A DNA stretch of 64,000 bases from AV40 sp038230255 (GTDB taxonomy: Bacteria > Verrucomicrobiota > Verrucomicrobiia > Chthoniobacterales > UBA10450), in the NCBI GenBank assembly GCA_038230255.1, contig JBBRNP010000009.1, forward strand, positions 10,650-74,649, read 5' to 3'. A model generated the notes under the pieces. That model saw nothing but the letters and a program-made list of their open reading frames with translations. It did not search any database and was not told where the DNA came from. The translations under genes were made by a program, and so were the position numbers. Positions 25,436 through 34,456 of the stretch are shown here, piece by piece; positions within the stretch are counted from its first letter, which is position 1; each line of letters opens with the position of its first letter.

Positions 25436-27118
25436 GGTGTATTTAAGGACCTCCTCGATCGTGGTATCGCCGGCGAAAATGCTGCGCACTCCATCCTGGC
25501 GCAGCGTCACCATTCCGAGCTCGACCGCTTTTTGTTTAAGAACGACGGTTGGGGCGCGCTCGTTGATCAACTCGCGGAGGGGGTCGGTGATCTTCATCAG
25601 CTCATAAATTCCTTTGCGGCCTTTGTAACCGGTGTCGTTGCAAGTCTCGCAACCTTTGCCGTAGAAGAATTTCCGATCGCCGATGTCACGCTTTGATAAC
25701 TGGAGTTGCGCGAGGAGCGATTCGTTTGGTTTGTAAGCGGCGCGGCAGTTTGAGCAAATGCTGCGGAGCAATCGCTGGCCGAGCACGGCTTCGAGGGTGG
25801 CTGAAATCAGAAATGGTTCCACGCCCATGTCGATCAAGCGCGTGATGGCGCCGGGTGCGTCGTTCGTATGCAAGGTGGTGAAAACCAAGTGGCCGGTGAG
25901 CGATGCTTGAATGGCAATTTGCGCGGTTTCGAGATCGCGCGTTTCCCCGATCATGATCCGGTCGGGATCCTGCCGGAGAAACGCGCGCAAGACTCGGGCG
26001 AAAGTAAGGCCGATCCCTTCGTTGACCGGAACCTGGACGATTCCTTCCAAGTCGTACTCGACCGGCTCTTCCGCCGTGAGCAATTTGGAATCGATCGTAT
26101 TGATCTTGCGCAAACAGGAGTAAAGCGTGGTCGTTTTTCCGGACCCGGTCGGGCCGGTGGCGATAAAAATTCCATTCGGTCGATTGATGATTTCGAGAAT
26201 GTAATTGTGCACGTAGTCGGGCATCCCGAGCATCTCCAGATCGAGATTTACGGTCGAGCGATCGAGCACGCGCAGAACGACGCTTTCGCCGAACTGGGTC
26301 GGCAAAGTCGAAACGCGAAGATCGACATGCCGGCCGGCGATATTTTTTTGAATGCGACCGTCCTGCGGCAGGCGCCGCTCCGCGATGTTCATGTTCGCCA
26401 TCACTTTGACGCGCGAGATGACCGGCAACGCCAGATGACGGGGCGGCGGCGACATTTCGTAAAGGGCGCCGTCCACGCGATAGCGAATCTTAAATTCGTT
26501 TTCGAACGGCTCGAAATGAATATCGCTCGCGCGGTCCTGGATCGCTTGAAACAGAATCAAGTCGACGAAGCGAATGATCGGTGTTGCGTTTGCTTCCGCT
26601 TCGACGGCGGCGGCGGTTTCGTCGCCGCGAATTTGCAACATGTCGCCGGCTTCGCCGAGTTGCTTGAGCACTTCCTCCATGCTCGTGGTGTCGGTGCCGT
26701 AATATTCTTTGATCCGATTGTCGATCTGGTCGGTCGGCGCGACCACAACATCGACATCTTTACCGAGGGCAAAGCGGAGATCTTCCGCCGCGCGCGGGTC
26801 CAGCGGGTCGGCAAGCGCGACACGGAGGGTATTGCCGCTCAGACCGATCGGAAGTGCGCGGTGTAAGCGCGCCAATCCGCTCGGAATCAATTTCAAAATC
26901 GCAGAGGGTATTTCCTTTTCGCCAAGATCGACATATTCGGCGCCGAGCGCATCGGCGATTGTGTTATAGAAACCGCTTTCATCGACAAAACCGCCATCTA
27001 CCATCGCCTGGACGATGGATTTGCCGTTCAAGTTCGCCTCGTTCAAAACGTCCTCGGCTTGCGAGGGCTGCAGCACGCGCTGCTCGATGAAAAGCTCGGC
27101 GACTTGTTTCTCGTTCAT
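25433..27118 (-). CDS. Type II secretion/type IV pilus assembly ATPase (GspE/PilB family), second gene
   Basis: 561 residues: an N-terminal MshEN-type domain (~1-150), then the ATPase with Walker A IATGPTGSGKTTT near 322, an Asp box, a Walker B region in IMIGETRDLETAQIA and a His box in TLHTNDAPGA. The Zn-binding motif of PilB/GspE is CSNCRAAY...CETCNDTGYKGRKG. Powers pseudopilus assembly through GspF. ATG at 27116-27118 overlaps the stop of the preceding paralogue by one base. Its own stop lies in the repeat arm. Confidence 0.94.
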   Translation of the reverse strand: MNEKQVAELFIEQRVLQPSQAEDVLNEANLNGKSIVQAMVDGGFVDESGFYNTIADALGAEYVDLGEKEIPSAILKLIPSGLARLHRALPIGLSGNTLRVALADPLDPRAAEDLRFALGKDVDVVVAPTDQIDNRIKEYYGTDTTSMEEVLKQLGEAGDMLQIRGDETAAAVEAEANATPIIRFVDLILFQAIQDRASDIHFEPFENEFKIRYRVDGALYEMSPPPRHLALPVISRVKVMANMNIAERRLPQDGRIQKNIAGRHVDLRVSTLPTQFGESVVLRVLDRSTVNLDLEMLGMPDYVHNYILEIINRPNGIFIATGPTGSGKTTTLYSCLRKINTIDSKLLTAEEPVEYDLEGIVQVPVNEGIGLTFARVLRAFLRQDPDRIMIGETRDLETAQIAIQASLTGHLVFTTLHTNDAPGAITRLIDMGVEPFLISATLEAVLGQRLLRSICSNCRAAYKPNESLLAQLQLSKRDIGDRKFFYGKGCETCNDTGYKGRKGIYELMKITDPLRELINERAPTVVLKQKAVELGMVTLRQDGVRSIFAGDTTIEEVLKYT

Positions 27119-28821
27119 TAACTGGCGTCTCCGATTGTGATTGAAATCACTTCCTCGGCGGTAGTGAGACCGGCGAGGACTTTGCGGACGCCATCTTCGC
27201 GCAATGTGCGCATGCCGAGCTCACGCGCGCGCTGACGTAGCGACAAAGTTGCGCTTCGTTTGTTGATCATGTGACGGACTTCGTCGTCCAGGACAAAGAT
27301 CTCAAAGATGCCCATGCGACCTTTGTAACCAGTGCCGCGACATTGCTCGCAACCTTTACCGTGCATGACTTGCGCGTCGCCCAGTTGACCGGGTTCAATT
27401 CGAAGAGCGCGCATTTCGCTTTCGTTCAGTTCCGCGGGTTGGCGGCAATTCGAACAGATTCGCCGAACAAGGCGTTGCGCCATGATTGCGCGCAATGAGG
27501 AAGCGACCAGAAACGGCTGCACGCCGATGTCGACCAAGCGCGCGATGGCGGATGGCGCGTCGTTCGTGTGAAGCGTGCTGAAGACAAGATGTCCGGTGAG
27601 TGAGGCATTCGTGGCAATGCTGGCGGTCTCGAGATCGCGAATCTCACCGATCATAATCACGTTCGGGGCCTGGCGAAGGATCGAGCGTAACGCGGCCGGA
27701 AATGTCATTCCGATTTCGTGATTTACCTGGACCTGATTGATGCCGGTCATTTGATATTCGATCGGTTCCTCGACGGTGATGATCTTGCGGTCCGGCTTGT
27801 TAATGTAATTGAGGCAGGCGTAGAGCGTGCTTGTTTTTCCTGAGCCAGTCGGGCCGGTGACGAGAAGGATTCCATCCGGCAATTGAATCAAACGCTCGAA
27901 TGTTTCCTGGTCGTCGCTAAGAAAGCCAAGCTCGGGCAACCCCAGCACCAGACTCGATTTGTCGAGGACACGCATGACGACGCTCTCGCCATGATTGGTC
28001 GGGATGGTGGAAACGCGGAGGTCGATCGGTTTCCTTTTAATTTTGACCTGAATGCGCCCGTCTTGTGGCAATCGTTTTTCGGCGATGCTCATCGAGCCGG
28101 TCATGATTTTGAGCCGGCTGACGATGGCCGATTGCAAACGTTTTGGCGGTGCCTGCATTTCCTGCAAGACGCCGTCGATCCGAAAGCGGACACGGAATTT
28201 CTTATCGAGCGGTTCGAGATGAATATCGCTCGCACCGGCGCGATGCGCCTCGATGATCAACATCGAGACCATGCGAATGATCGGCGCATCGGCTTCATCG
28301 ACGTCACTGATGGCGGCTCCGTCGCCGAGCTCGAGGCCAAGATCGACATCTTCGCCAATCTTTTCTTTTAAGACATCGGCGGCTTCATCGGCTGTGCCGT
28401 AATATTTGATCAGCGCTTCGCGAATTTTTTCCGGACTGCTGCAAACCAGCTCGAGTTCGCGTTGAAGCAAAAATCCGAGGCTATCGATCGTGTCGATGTC
28501 GAGCGGATCGCTTACGGCGACGACGAGACCGGTCTCGCCAAATGCGACGGGAATGACTTTGAAACGCTGCGCGTCTTCGGCCCGGATTTGTTTGATGATG
28601 TCGGGCGGGATCACCATCGAGGACAAATCGATCCAGTCCATGTGCGCCTGGGCTGCGAGCGAGCGCGAGACGTCGGATTCGCTGACGATTCCGTCCTTAA
28701 CCAAAAGATCGACGACGCTGTTCTGGCCATCCAGACGGGCGCGCGCGGCATCGACTTGCTTCCGCGAAACAAGTCCGACGTCTTGTAATACTTTCAGGAC
28801 GTAATCTTCGTTCTGTTGCAC
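27118..28821 (-). CDS. Type II secretion/type IV pilus assembly ATPase (GspE/PilB family), first gene
   Basis: 567 residues with the same layout as its neighbour: MshEN-type N-terminus, Walker A VTGPTGSGKTSTL near 323, IMIGEIRDLETASIA, TLHTNDAPSA, and zinc cysteines CSNCRQPAE...CEQCRGTGYKGRMG. GTG start at 28819-28821. The two ATPases are clearly paralogues; having both in front of one GspF suggests either two polymerising motors for different filaments or a heteromeric motor. Coupled to the next gene by a one-base stop/start overlap. Confidence 0.94.
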   Translation of the reverse strand: MQQNEDYVLKVLQDVGLVSRKQVDAARARLDGQNSVVDLLVKDGIVSESDVSRSLAAQAHMDWIDLSSMVIPPDIIKQIRAEDAQRFKVIPVAFGETGLVVAVSDPLDIDTIDSLGFLLQRELELVCSSPEKIREALIKYYGTADEAADVLKEKIGEDVDLGLELGDGAAISDVDEADAPIIRMVSMLIIEAHRAGASDIHLEPLDKKFRVRFRIDGVLQEMQAPPKRLQSAIVSRLKIMTGSMSIAEKRLPQDGRIQVKIKRKPIDLRVSTIPTNHGESVVMRVLDKSSLVLGLPELGFLSDDQETFERLIQLPDGILLVTGPTGSGKTSTLYACLNYINKPDRKIITVEEPIEYQMTGINQVQVNHEIGMTFPAALRSILRQAPNVIMIGEIRDLETASIATNASLTGHLVFSTLHTNDAPSAIARLVDIGVQPFLVASSLRAIMAQRLVRRICSNCRQPAELNESEMRALRIEPGQLGDAQVMHGKGCEQCRGTGYKGRMGIFEIFVLDDEVRHMINKRSATLSLRQRARELGMRTLREDGVRKVLAGLTTAEEVISITIGDAS

Positions 28822-28891
28822 CTGGCTTAGAGACTCGACTGGCTAGTTTATCGAAAATCCCGCGCCGCGTGAACCGCGATTTATCTGGCGG

Positions 28892-30748
28892 TCACTCCAC
28901 GGTCACGCTCTTGGCGAGATTGCGCGGTTTATCGACGTCGCGGCCAAGCTCAACGGCAAGGTGATAGGCCAGGAGCTGCAATGGGATCACGGTCAGAACG
29001 GGGCTGAGACAATCGATCACGCTCGGAATCTCGATGATGTCCGCGGCGAGGTCCTTCAATTGTTTGGCGCCGTTCCCGGAAGTGATGGCGATGATCGGTC
29101 CTTTGCGCGCTTTGACCTGCTCGATGTTGTTCATGTTCTTTGAGAGTACGGCGTCGTCCGGCGCGATGAAAATGGAGGGCAGGTCCGGCCGAACCAGCGC
29201 GATGATTCCGTGTTTAAGCTCCGCGCTGGGATGGCCTTCGGCGAAAAGATAGGTGATCTCCTTCATCTTGAGCGCGGCTTCGACCGCAATCGGGTAATTG
29301 AATTGCCGCCCGAAGAAGAGCATTCCGCTAACATCGACGTATTTCTTCGCGATCGACTTAATCTGGTCGCTTAGCTTTAAGACTTCCTCGATCTGTCCCG
29401 GCAACGCTTCGAGCGCGTCGATGATCCGTTTACCCTCGGCAGTAGAGAGCTGACGCATTCGACCTAGAAGCAAGCCGATCAGAGTCAAAATCACGATTTG
29501 AGAAGTAAACGACTTGGTCGCGGCCACACCGATTTCCGGACCAGCGTGCATGTAAACTCCGCCGTCGCTCTCGCGCGCGATCGTGCTCGCGACGTTGTTA
29601 CAAATTCCAAGCGTCCGATAACCCTTGCGCCGGCTTTCGCGCAACGCGCCAAGTGTGTCCGCGGTCTCGCCGCTCTGGCTGATCGCAAAGACGAGGGTGT
29701 GGTCGGTCATGGGCGTGTTGCGATGGCGAAACTCGCTCGCGAATTCCACTTCGGTTGGAATGCTGGCCAGATATTCGATCAAATATTCGCCGACCATGCC
29801 CGCGTGGAGTGCGGTGCCGCAACCCATCAGGACGATTCGCGCGACGTCGCGCAATTCCGCCGGATTCATATTCAGGCCGCCGAGCTTGGCGGTGCATTCT
29901 TCAAAGGTAAGGCGGCCGCGCATGGCGTCGCGCACCGAGTCAGCCTGCTCGCAGATTTCCTTGAGCATGTAATGCGGGTAATCGCCCTTCTTGATGTCTT
30001 CGGCGCTGAACTCGACTTTGCTGACTTCGTGCTGACCGGTTTCTCCATCGACCGAGCTGATGTCAAAATTCTCGCCGTCGAACGCGACCAGATCGAAGTC
30101 ATTCAGGTAAACGACGTCGCGGGTATGAGCGACAATCGCGCTCACGTCGCTTGCTAGGAAGTTTTCGTCCTTGCCGATGCCGAAGACCAGCGGGCTGCCG
30201 CGCCGCGCGCCCACAACGAAGTCGGCAATGTCGCTATGAACAAGAGCGATGCCATATGTCCCGATGACCTGCTTGAGCGCCGCCCTGGTGGCGTTGACCA
30301 GGCGCGCCTTGGAATCCTTTCCTCCGAGCTGGTGATAAATACTCCCGATCAGGTGCGCAAGAACCTCGGTGTCGGTGTCGGAGCGAAAATTTGTGTCGCC
30401 ATTTTGGATGAGCTGTTCTTTGAGCGCCTGATAATTTTCGATCACGCCGTTGTGGACGAGAGCGATCTTGCCGGTGGCGTCGAAATGCGGATGGGCATTC
30501 TCGTCGTTGACCTTTCCGTGCGTCGCCCAGCGAGTGTGGCTGATTCCGTAGGATCCGGCGGCCGGTTTTTGCGAAACGAGTTTGGCCAGCGAGGCAATAC
30601 GACCGGCGCATTTGCGCGTCTCCACGTGATCGCCATCGACGATGGCGACGCCGGCCGAATCGTAGCCCCGGTATTCGAGGCGACGAAGCCCATCGAGCAA
30701 AATGGGCGCAGCCTGCGAGCGCCCGACGTAACCGATGATTCCGCACAT
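28892..30748 (-). CDS. glmS: Glutamine-fructose-6-phosphate aminotransferase (isomerising)
   Basis: 618 residues from the ATG at 30748, chosen because the family needs the N-terminal nucleophile Cys right after Met (MCGIIGYVGR). Extending upstream to 30919 would bury it. The glutaminase domain (residues 2-~240) is followed by two SIS sugar-isomerase domains (MGCGTALHAG, FAISQSGETADT, FFGRQFNYPIAVEAALKMKE) and a C-terminal DKPRNLAKSVTVE tail. It makes glucosamine-6-P for peptidoglycan and lipid A. Divergent from glgC with ~142 nt between starts. No glmS ribozyme was recognised upstream. Confidence 0.96.
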   Translation of the reverse strand: MCGIIGYVGRSQAAPILLDGLRRLEYRGYDSAGVAIVDGDHVETRKCAGRIASLAKLVSQKPAAGSYGISHTRWATHGKVNDENAHPHFDATGKIALVHNGVIENYQALKEQLIQNGDTNFRSDTDTEVLAHLIGSIYHQLGGKDSKARLVNATRAALKQVIGTYGIALVHSDIADFVVGARRGSPLVFGIGKDENFLASDVSAIVAHTRDVVYLNDFDLVAFDGENFDISSVDGETGQHEVSKVEFSAEDIKKGDYPHYMLKEICEQADSVRDAMRGRLTFEECTAKLGGLNMNPAELRDVARIVLMGCGTALHAGMVGEYLIEYLASIPTEVEFASEFRHRNTPMTDHTLVFAISQSGETADTLGALRESRRKGYRTLGICNNVASTIARESDGGVYMHAGPEIGVAATKSFTSQIVILTLIGLLLGRMRQLSTAEGKRIIDALEALPGQIEEVLKLSDQIKSIAKKYVDVSGMLFFGRQFNYPIAVEAALKMKEITYLFAEGHPSAELKHGIIALVRPDLPSIFIAPDDAVLSKNMNNIEQVKARKGPIIAITSGNGAKQLKDLAADIIEIPSVIDCLSPVLTVIPLQLLAYHLAVELGRDVDKPRNLAKSVTVE

Positions 30749-30890
30749 ATTAGGAAGTAGAGGTTGCCACTGGCGACAGGCCCATGCAACCGGAGGTAGA
30801 CCGAGCAAAAAGGTTGCCGCGACCCGCAAGCACTGAGTTATTGAAGGTGTGCGGACCCAAAATACAGCTGCTCGGAATTCAGTTTCGGCG

Positions 30891-32186
30891 ATGTCCACGC
30901 CCGCGCTTCCACCCGGCACGACTCAACGAACGCTCGCCATCATCATGGGCGGCGGCGCCGGCACGCGTTTGTTCCCGTTAACGAAAGATCGGGCGAAACC
31001 GGCCGTGCCGCTCGGCGGAAAATATCGCATCGTCGATATTCCGATTAGCAATTGCCTGAACTCGGGACTGCGCTCGATCTACGTGCTAACGCAATTCAAC
31101 AGCATGTCGTTACATCGACATATTCAGGCCAGCTACAAGTTCGACAATTTTTCGCGAAGCTTCATCGACATTCTGGCGGCGCAACAAACTCCGGAAGGTT
31201 CGCAATGGTATCAGGGCACCGCCGATGCCGTTCGCCAGAACATGCGTTACTTTCTGGAGCATTCATTCGATTACTATCTCATTCTCAGCGGCGATCAGCT
31301 TTACCGAATGGATTTTCGCACGCTGTTGCATCAGCACATTCAAAGCGGAGCTGACATCACTCTCGCCACCAAGCCGGTCCATCGACATCTCGTGGCCGAA
31401 TTCGGCATCATGCAAAGCGGAGTCGATCGCCGCATTACGCGCTTCGTTGAAAAGCCGAAAGACGACTCAATCCTTCAGGAATTGAAAATGAGTCGCGAGC
31501 TCCTGCGTGCCGTTGGCTCCAAAGAAGATGACGACTTGTTTCAGGCTTCGATGGGAATTTATCTCTTCAATCGCGACGTTCTTGTGCAATGCCTCGATAA
31601 CGACCTGTTCGATTTCGGCAAACACATCATTCCGCACTCAATCAAAGATCGACATGTGAACGCGTTCATTTTCCAGGGTTATTGGGAAGACATTGGAACG
31701 GTGCGCGCGTTTTATAAAGCGAACCTCGACCTGACCGATCTCGTTCCGGAGTACAGTTTTTTCGACACCGAAGCGCCGATTTATACGCATCCGAGATTTT
31801 TACCGGGGAGCAAAGTCAATGGCGCGACGTTGCGGCAGGCGATCATTTCCGACGGCTGCATTATTTCCGATGCGCACATTGAGCGGAGCGTCATTGGAAT
31901 TCGCAGCATCATTCAGAGCGGAGCGACCATTCGTGACAGTGTCGTAATGGGTGCCGACTATTTTGAGCAAGATCGGCCCGGAGCGGAAGGCATGCCGGCA
32001 ATCGGAGTGGGGCGTAATTGTGTGGTCGATCGGGCGATCATTGATAAGAACGCACGCATTGCGGATGGCGTTGTGATTACGCCGGAAGGAAAGCCGCCGA
32101 ATCTAGACGCAGAGAATTATTTTATTCGCGACGGCATCGTGGTCGTTCCGAAGAACGCCGTTATCCCAGCGGGATTTTGGATCTAG
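30891..32186 (+). CDS. glgC: Glucose-1-phosphate adenylyltransferase
   Basis: 431 residues from the ATG at 30891 (MSTPALPPGT); an upstream ATG at 30849 is less likely. Nucleotidyltransferase motifs: IIMGGGAGTRLFPLT, KPAVPLGGKYRIVDIP, LSGDQLYRMD and QGYWEDIGT. The left-handed beta-helix C-terminus (ISDGCIISDAHIERSVIGIRS) carries the allosteric domain. It makes ADP-glucose for glycogen synthesis. No other glycogen gene is next to it. Confidence 0.96.
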   Translation: MSTPALPPGTTQRTLAIIMGGGAGTRLFPLTKDRAKPAVPLGGKYRIVDIPISNCLNSGLRSIYVLTQFNSMSLHRHIQASYKFDNFSRSFIDILAAQQTPEGSQWYQGTADAVRQNMRYFLEHSFDYYLILSGDQLYRMDFRTLLHQHIQSGADITLATKPVHRHLVAEFGIMQSGVDRRITRFVEKPKDDSILQELKMSRELLRAVGSKEDDDLFQASMGIYLFNRDVLVQCLDNDLFDFGKHIIPHSIKDRHVNAFIFQGYWEDIGTVRAFYKANLDLTDLVPEYSFFDTEAPIYTHPRFLPGSKVNGATLRQAIISDGCIISDAHIERSVIGIRSIIQSGATIRDSVVMGADYFEQDRPGAEGMPAIGVGRNCVVDRAIIDKNARIADGVVITPEGKPPNLDAENYFIRDGIVVVPKNAVIPAGFWI

Positions 32187-32225
32187 CCTTTGCTAGCAGG
32201 AGACTGAGGTCGAACCTTGAGAAAT

Positions 32226-32438
32226 TCAGCGGTGATCGCTGAAGTTTGCGAATTGACTGCCGCCGCCTTCCCATTTTTCCTGCTTGTTCCAAGGCATAGC
32301 GGTTTCCGCTTTCGCGTCAGGATCCTTCACCAATGCGACGTCCCCCTTTTGGGTCGCGCACGAAACCAACATGCTCGCCGCGGACACCAACAAAATTGCC
32401 GCGACCTTTCTCTCCTGCTTACGAATTTGTGCCAGCAT
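32226..32438 (-). CDS. Small lipoprotein downstream of a coiled-coil membrane protein
   Basis: 70 residues from the ATG at 32438. Basic N-terminus, hydrophobic segment VAAILLVSAASMLVSCATQ with lipobox LVSC, then a short polar tail with an aromatic KQEKWEGGGSQF motif. It overlaps the 3' end of the upstream gene (which stops at 32419) by 20 nt in a different frame, so translation is probably coupled. Function unknown; likely an envelope partner of the upstream protein. Confidence 0.75.
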   Translation of the reverse strand: MLAQIRKQERKVAAILLVSAASMLVSCATQKGDVALVKDPDAKAETAMPWNKQEKWEGGGSQFANFSDHR

Positions 32439-33231
32439 AGATGACAATGTCTCCCGGTTGCACCTGGACGCCTCGCGCCAAAGTGCTGGTGATGATATCG
32501 CCGATAGCGGTCGCCGGTTCAACTGAAGAAATACGGATTTTTCCAATAAAGGTGCCATCTCGCACGACCAGCATCTCCGAGTGCGTTTCCACGCCGTTGC
32601 GACCGCCGAGGTTAAGCACGACGAAATTGTAAGCCTGATTAACCGCGAGGACGGTGCCGCGCACACCAACTTTCCCCCGCGCGACCGCGCGCCGCTTTTT
32701 CTCATCTTCGAGCTGCGATGAGCGCTCCTTAACAACCTGAACCTTTTCGGAAAGCAGACTTTTCTCCCGCTCGGCAGCATCAAGCTGTTGGCGAGCGTCA
32801 TCGAGCTGGGCCTGTAGTTCGACCGCCGATGGTGCGCCGGGATTGACCGAGGCGGGATGCTTTTCTTCGATTTGCCTTTGTAGTGCCAGGATCTCGGCTT
32901 CCTTATCTTGAAGTTTGGTTTCGAGTTGAGTCTTCTCGCTCAGAATTTGTGTGAGTTGGCTCTCGGAAGCTCCCGTCTTTCCTTCGCGGTCACCGAGTTT
33001 CGCTTGTTCCGCTGCAATCGCCGATTCGCGGGCCTTGAGTTCCGTTATCTGCTTCGCACGATCGTGCTCGGCGCTGTCACGTGCTGCCACAGCGTCGGCT
33101 ACGGTGGAACGCAGGGTCTTTACTTTCATGACGTTGAGCGCGCCGAAAATCCCAGCCGCGAAAAGAAGCAAAGCGGATACGCCGATCAGGGTTTTTGGAG
33201 TCGGGGTGAAGTTCGCGGACAGCGGCAGCAC
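32419..33231 (-). CDS. Membrane-anchored coiled-coil protein, function unknown
   Basis: 270 residues, GTG start at 33229-33231. One N-terminal transmembrane helix (TLIGVSALLLFAAGIFGAL), then a long coiled coil (~35-175, repeated A/E/K/Q heptads). The C-terminal globular beta domain (VGVRGTVLAVNQAYNFVVLN ... ISSVEPATAIGDII ... VQVQPGDIVIYAG) has the look of the small SH3-like beta domains of FlgT/MreC-type envelope proteins. The layout recalls MreC, but the family was not identified. Overlaps the lipoprotein gene. Confidence 0.82.
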   Translation of the reverse strand: MLPLSANFTPTPKTLIGVSALLLFAAGIFGALNVMKVKTLRSTVADAVAARDSAEHDRAKQITELKARESAIAAEQAKLGDREGKTGASESQLTQILSEKTQLETKLQDKEAEILALQRQIEEKHPASVNPGAPSAVELQAQLDDARQQLDAAEREKSLLSEKVQVVKERSSQLEDEKKRRAVARGKVGVRGTVLAVNQAYNFVVLNLGGRNGVETHSEMLVVRDGTFIGKIRISSVEPATAIGDIITSTLARGVQVQPGDIVIYAGTNS

Positions 33232-33335
33232 ACGAAATGTTTAATTGGAGCACGGGGCAAAATGCAATCCTGGATTTCTTATATTGCCACGCCACGTCGC
33301 TTGCGCGCGATACTCTTCCCTCGTATAACAAGAGC

Positions 33336-33473
33336 GTGGGCCAGCAACACCGAGTTCGATCGAAACGTAAACGCCGAACGGCATATTTAAAGCGGAAGAA
33401 AAAGGCGATGCGCTCCAAACGGCGCGAATCGGCAAAGCCGAGAAGCAAAAAAGAGCCGGCCGCGGCGGAGTAG
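33336..33473 (+). CDS. Small very basic protein
   Basis: 45 residues from the GTG at 33336 (VGQQHRVRSKRKRRTAYLKR...). Lys/Arg make up about half of the residues, with an Ala-rich end. The frame is open from 33237, but the upstream part has no protein-like character. The composition suggests nucleic-acid or ribosome association; no family can be named with certainty. Stop at 33471-33473. Downstream is the YacP-like nuclease on the same strand. Confidence 0.6.
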   Translation: MGQQHRVRSKRKRRTAYLKRKKKAMRSKRRESAKPRSKKEPAAAE

Positions 33474-33515
33474 ATCGACGTCTCGCCTCCAAGGCGCGCG
33501 GGCCTACACTGTTGA

Positions 33516-33920
33516 GTGCCTGCGCAATACCTTATTGTCGATGGTCACAGCATCATTTTTGCGTGGCCCAAATTGCGCCAACTGCACGCCAGACGGGGGT
33601 CCCTAGCTCGTGAAACGCTCATCAAGGAGCTGCGGCACTATCAAGATTGGACGGGCGTCCATGTGGTTGTGGTCTTTGATGGCCGAGGCGAGCGCGTTAC
33701 GGAGCAGTCCGATCCGCACGACGTGCAGATTTTTTATGCCCGCCGCGATCAATCCGCGGATGCGATTATTGAGCGATTGGCGAGCAAATATGCGTCGCGG
33801 TTCGAGGTAACGGTGGCGACGTCGGACTCTCTCGAAATGGAAACGGTCAATGCTTGTGGGGCGTCATGCATTTCGCCCGAAGGATTGCGCAAACTTTTGG
33901 ACGCAATCGAAAAGTGCTGA
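33516..33920 (+). CDS. YacP-like NYN-domain protein (putative ribonuclease)
   Basis: 134 residues, GTG start at 33516. YLIVDGHSIIF (first metal-binding Asp), VVVVFDGRGER (second acidic cluster) and TVATSDSLE (third) fit the PIN-like NYN fold of the YacP/DUF901 group, thought to cleave RNA. It is shorter than B. subtilis YacP (~170), lacking the C-terminal extension. The stop TGA at 33918-33920 abuts the stop of the convergent receiver gene. Confidence 0.82.
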   Translation: MPAQYLIVDGHSIIFAWPKLRQLHARRGSLARETLIKELRHYQDWTGVHVVVVFDGRGERVTEQSDPHDVQIFYARRDQSADAIIERLASKYASRFEVTVATSDSLEMETVNACGASCISPEGLRKLLDAIEKC

Positions 33921-34367
33921 TCAAGCGGCGCCGGCCAGGGCTGGCTGCTGGCCGTTGACGGCCACGTTGCGTTTGCGCTGCTGACAGGTGGCAAGAATTC
34001 GCGCGAGCACGCAGTAGAGTTGTTCAATCGGCAGATTCTTGCTGACGTATCCGTTCGCGCCCGCATGGAGAGCGGCATGCATTTGTTCTTCGTCATACCC
34101 TACGCCGGTGAAAACAACGATCGGGAGCGCCGGATTGATCTCACGCATAAAGGAAATGAGAGAAATTCCGTCCACTTTCGGCATCTTAAGATCGACAATG
34201 GCCACTTCGCAGTCGTTCTCAGAGAGCCATGCGGCCGTCTGGAAGCCATCGGTTAGAGCTTGGCAGGTATGCCCCCGCTGACGCAGATAGGTGACTAGGA
34301 ACTTAGCGATGCCAGGGTCGTCATCGATGATGAGGAACTGGGAATACTCGCGCTTGGTTGGCTTCAT
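33921..34367 (-). CDS. Single-receiver response regulator
   Basis: 148 residues. CheY-like: acidic pair in FLIIDDDPGIAK, phospho-acceptor in VAIVDLKMPKVDG, Thr in VVFTGVGY and Lys in GYVSKNLP. The ~25-residue C-terminal tail has no DNA-binding domain, so it signals through protein contacts or phosphotransfer. Its stop abuts the YacP-like gene stop (TGATCA at 33918-33923). The histidine kinases at 36.5-43.8 kb are candidate partners. Confidence 0.88.
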   Translation of the reverse strand: MKPTKREYSQFLIIDDDPGIAKFLVTYLRQRGHTCQALTDGFQTAAWLSENDCEVAIVDLKMPKVDGISLISFMREINPALPIVVFTGVGYDEEQMHAALHAGANGYVSKNLPIEQLYCVLARILATCQQRKRNVAVNGQQPALAGAA

Positions 34368-34456
34368 GGTTTATAATTTCCATAACCACTAAAGCACTAT
34401 CCTTGCCAACCTTGAATTCACTCTTGGTCATGTCCCGCTCCCGCCGCAGACCGTTC

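Noticed and set aside
30749..30890. glmS ribozyme upstream of glmS
   Set aside because: The glmS-glgC intergenic stretch is only ~142 nt and I could not find the conserved ribozyme core; it is treated as a divergent promoter region.
34321..34428. 35-codon frame (MTKSEFKVGKDS...) overlapping the start of the receiver gene at 34367
   Set aside because: Has an acceptable start context but overlaps the receiver start by 47 nt in another frame, and shows no family or leader-peptide logic. Kept only as a possible coupling ORF.
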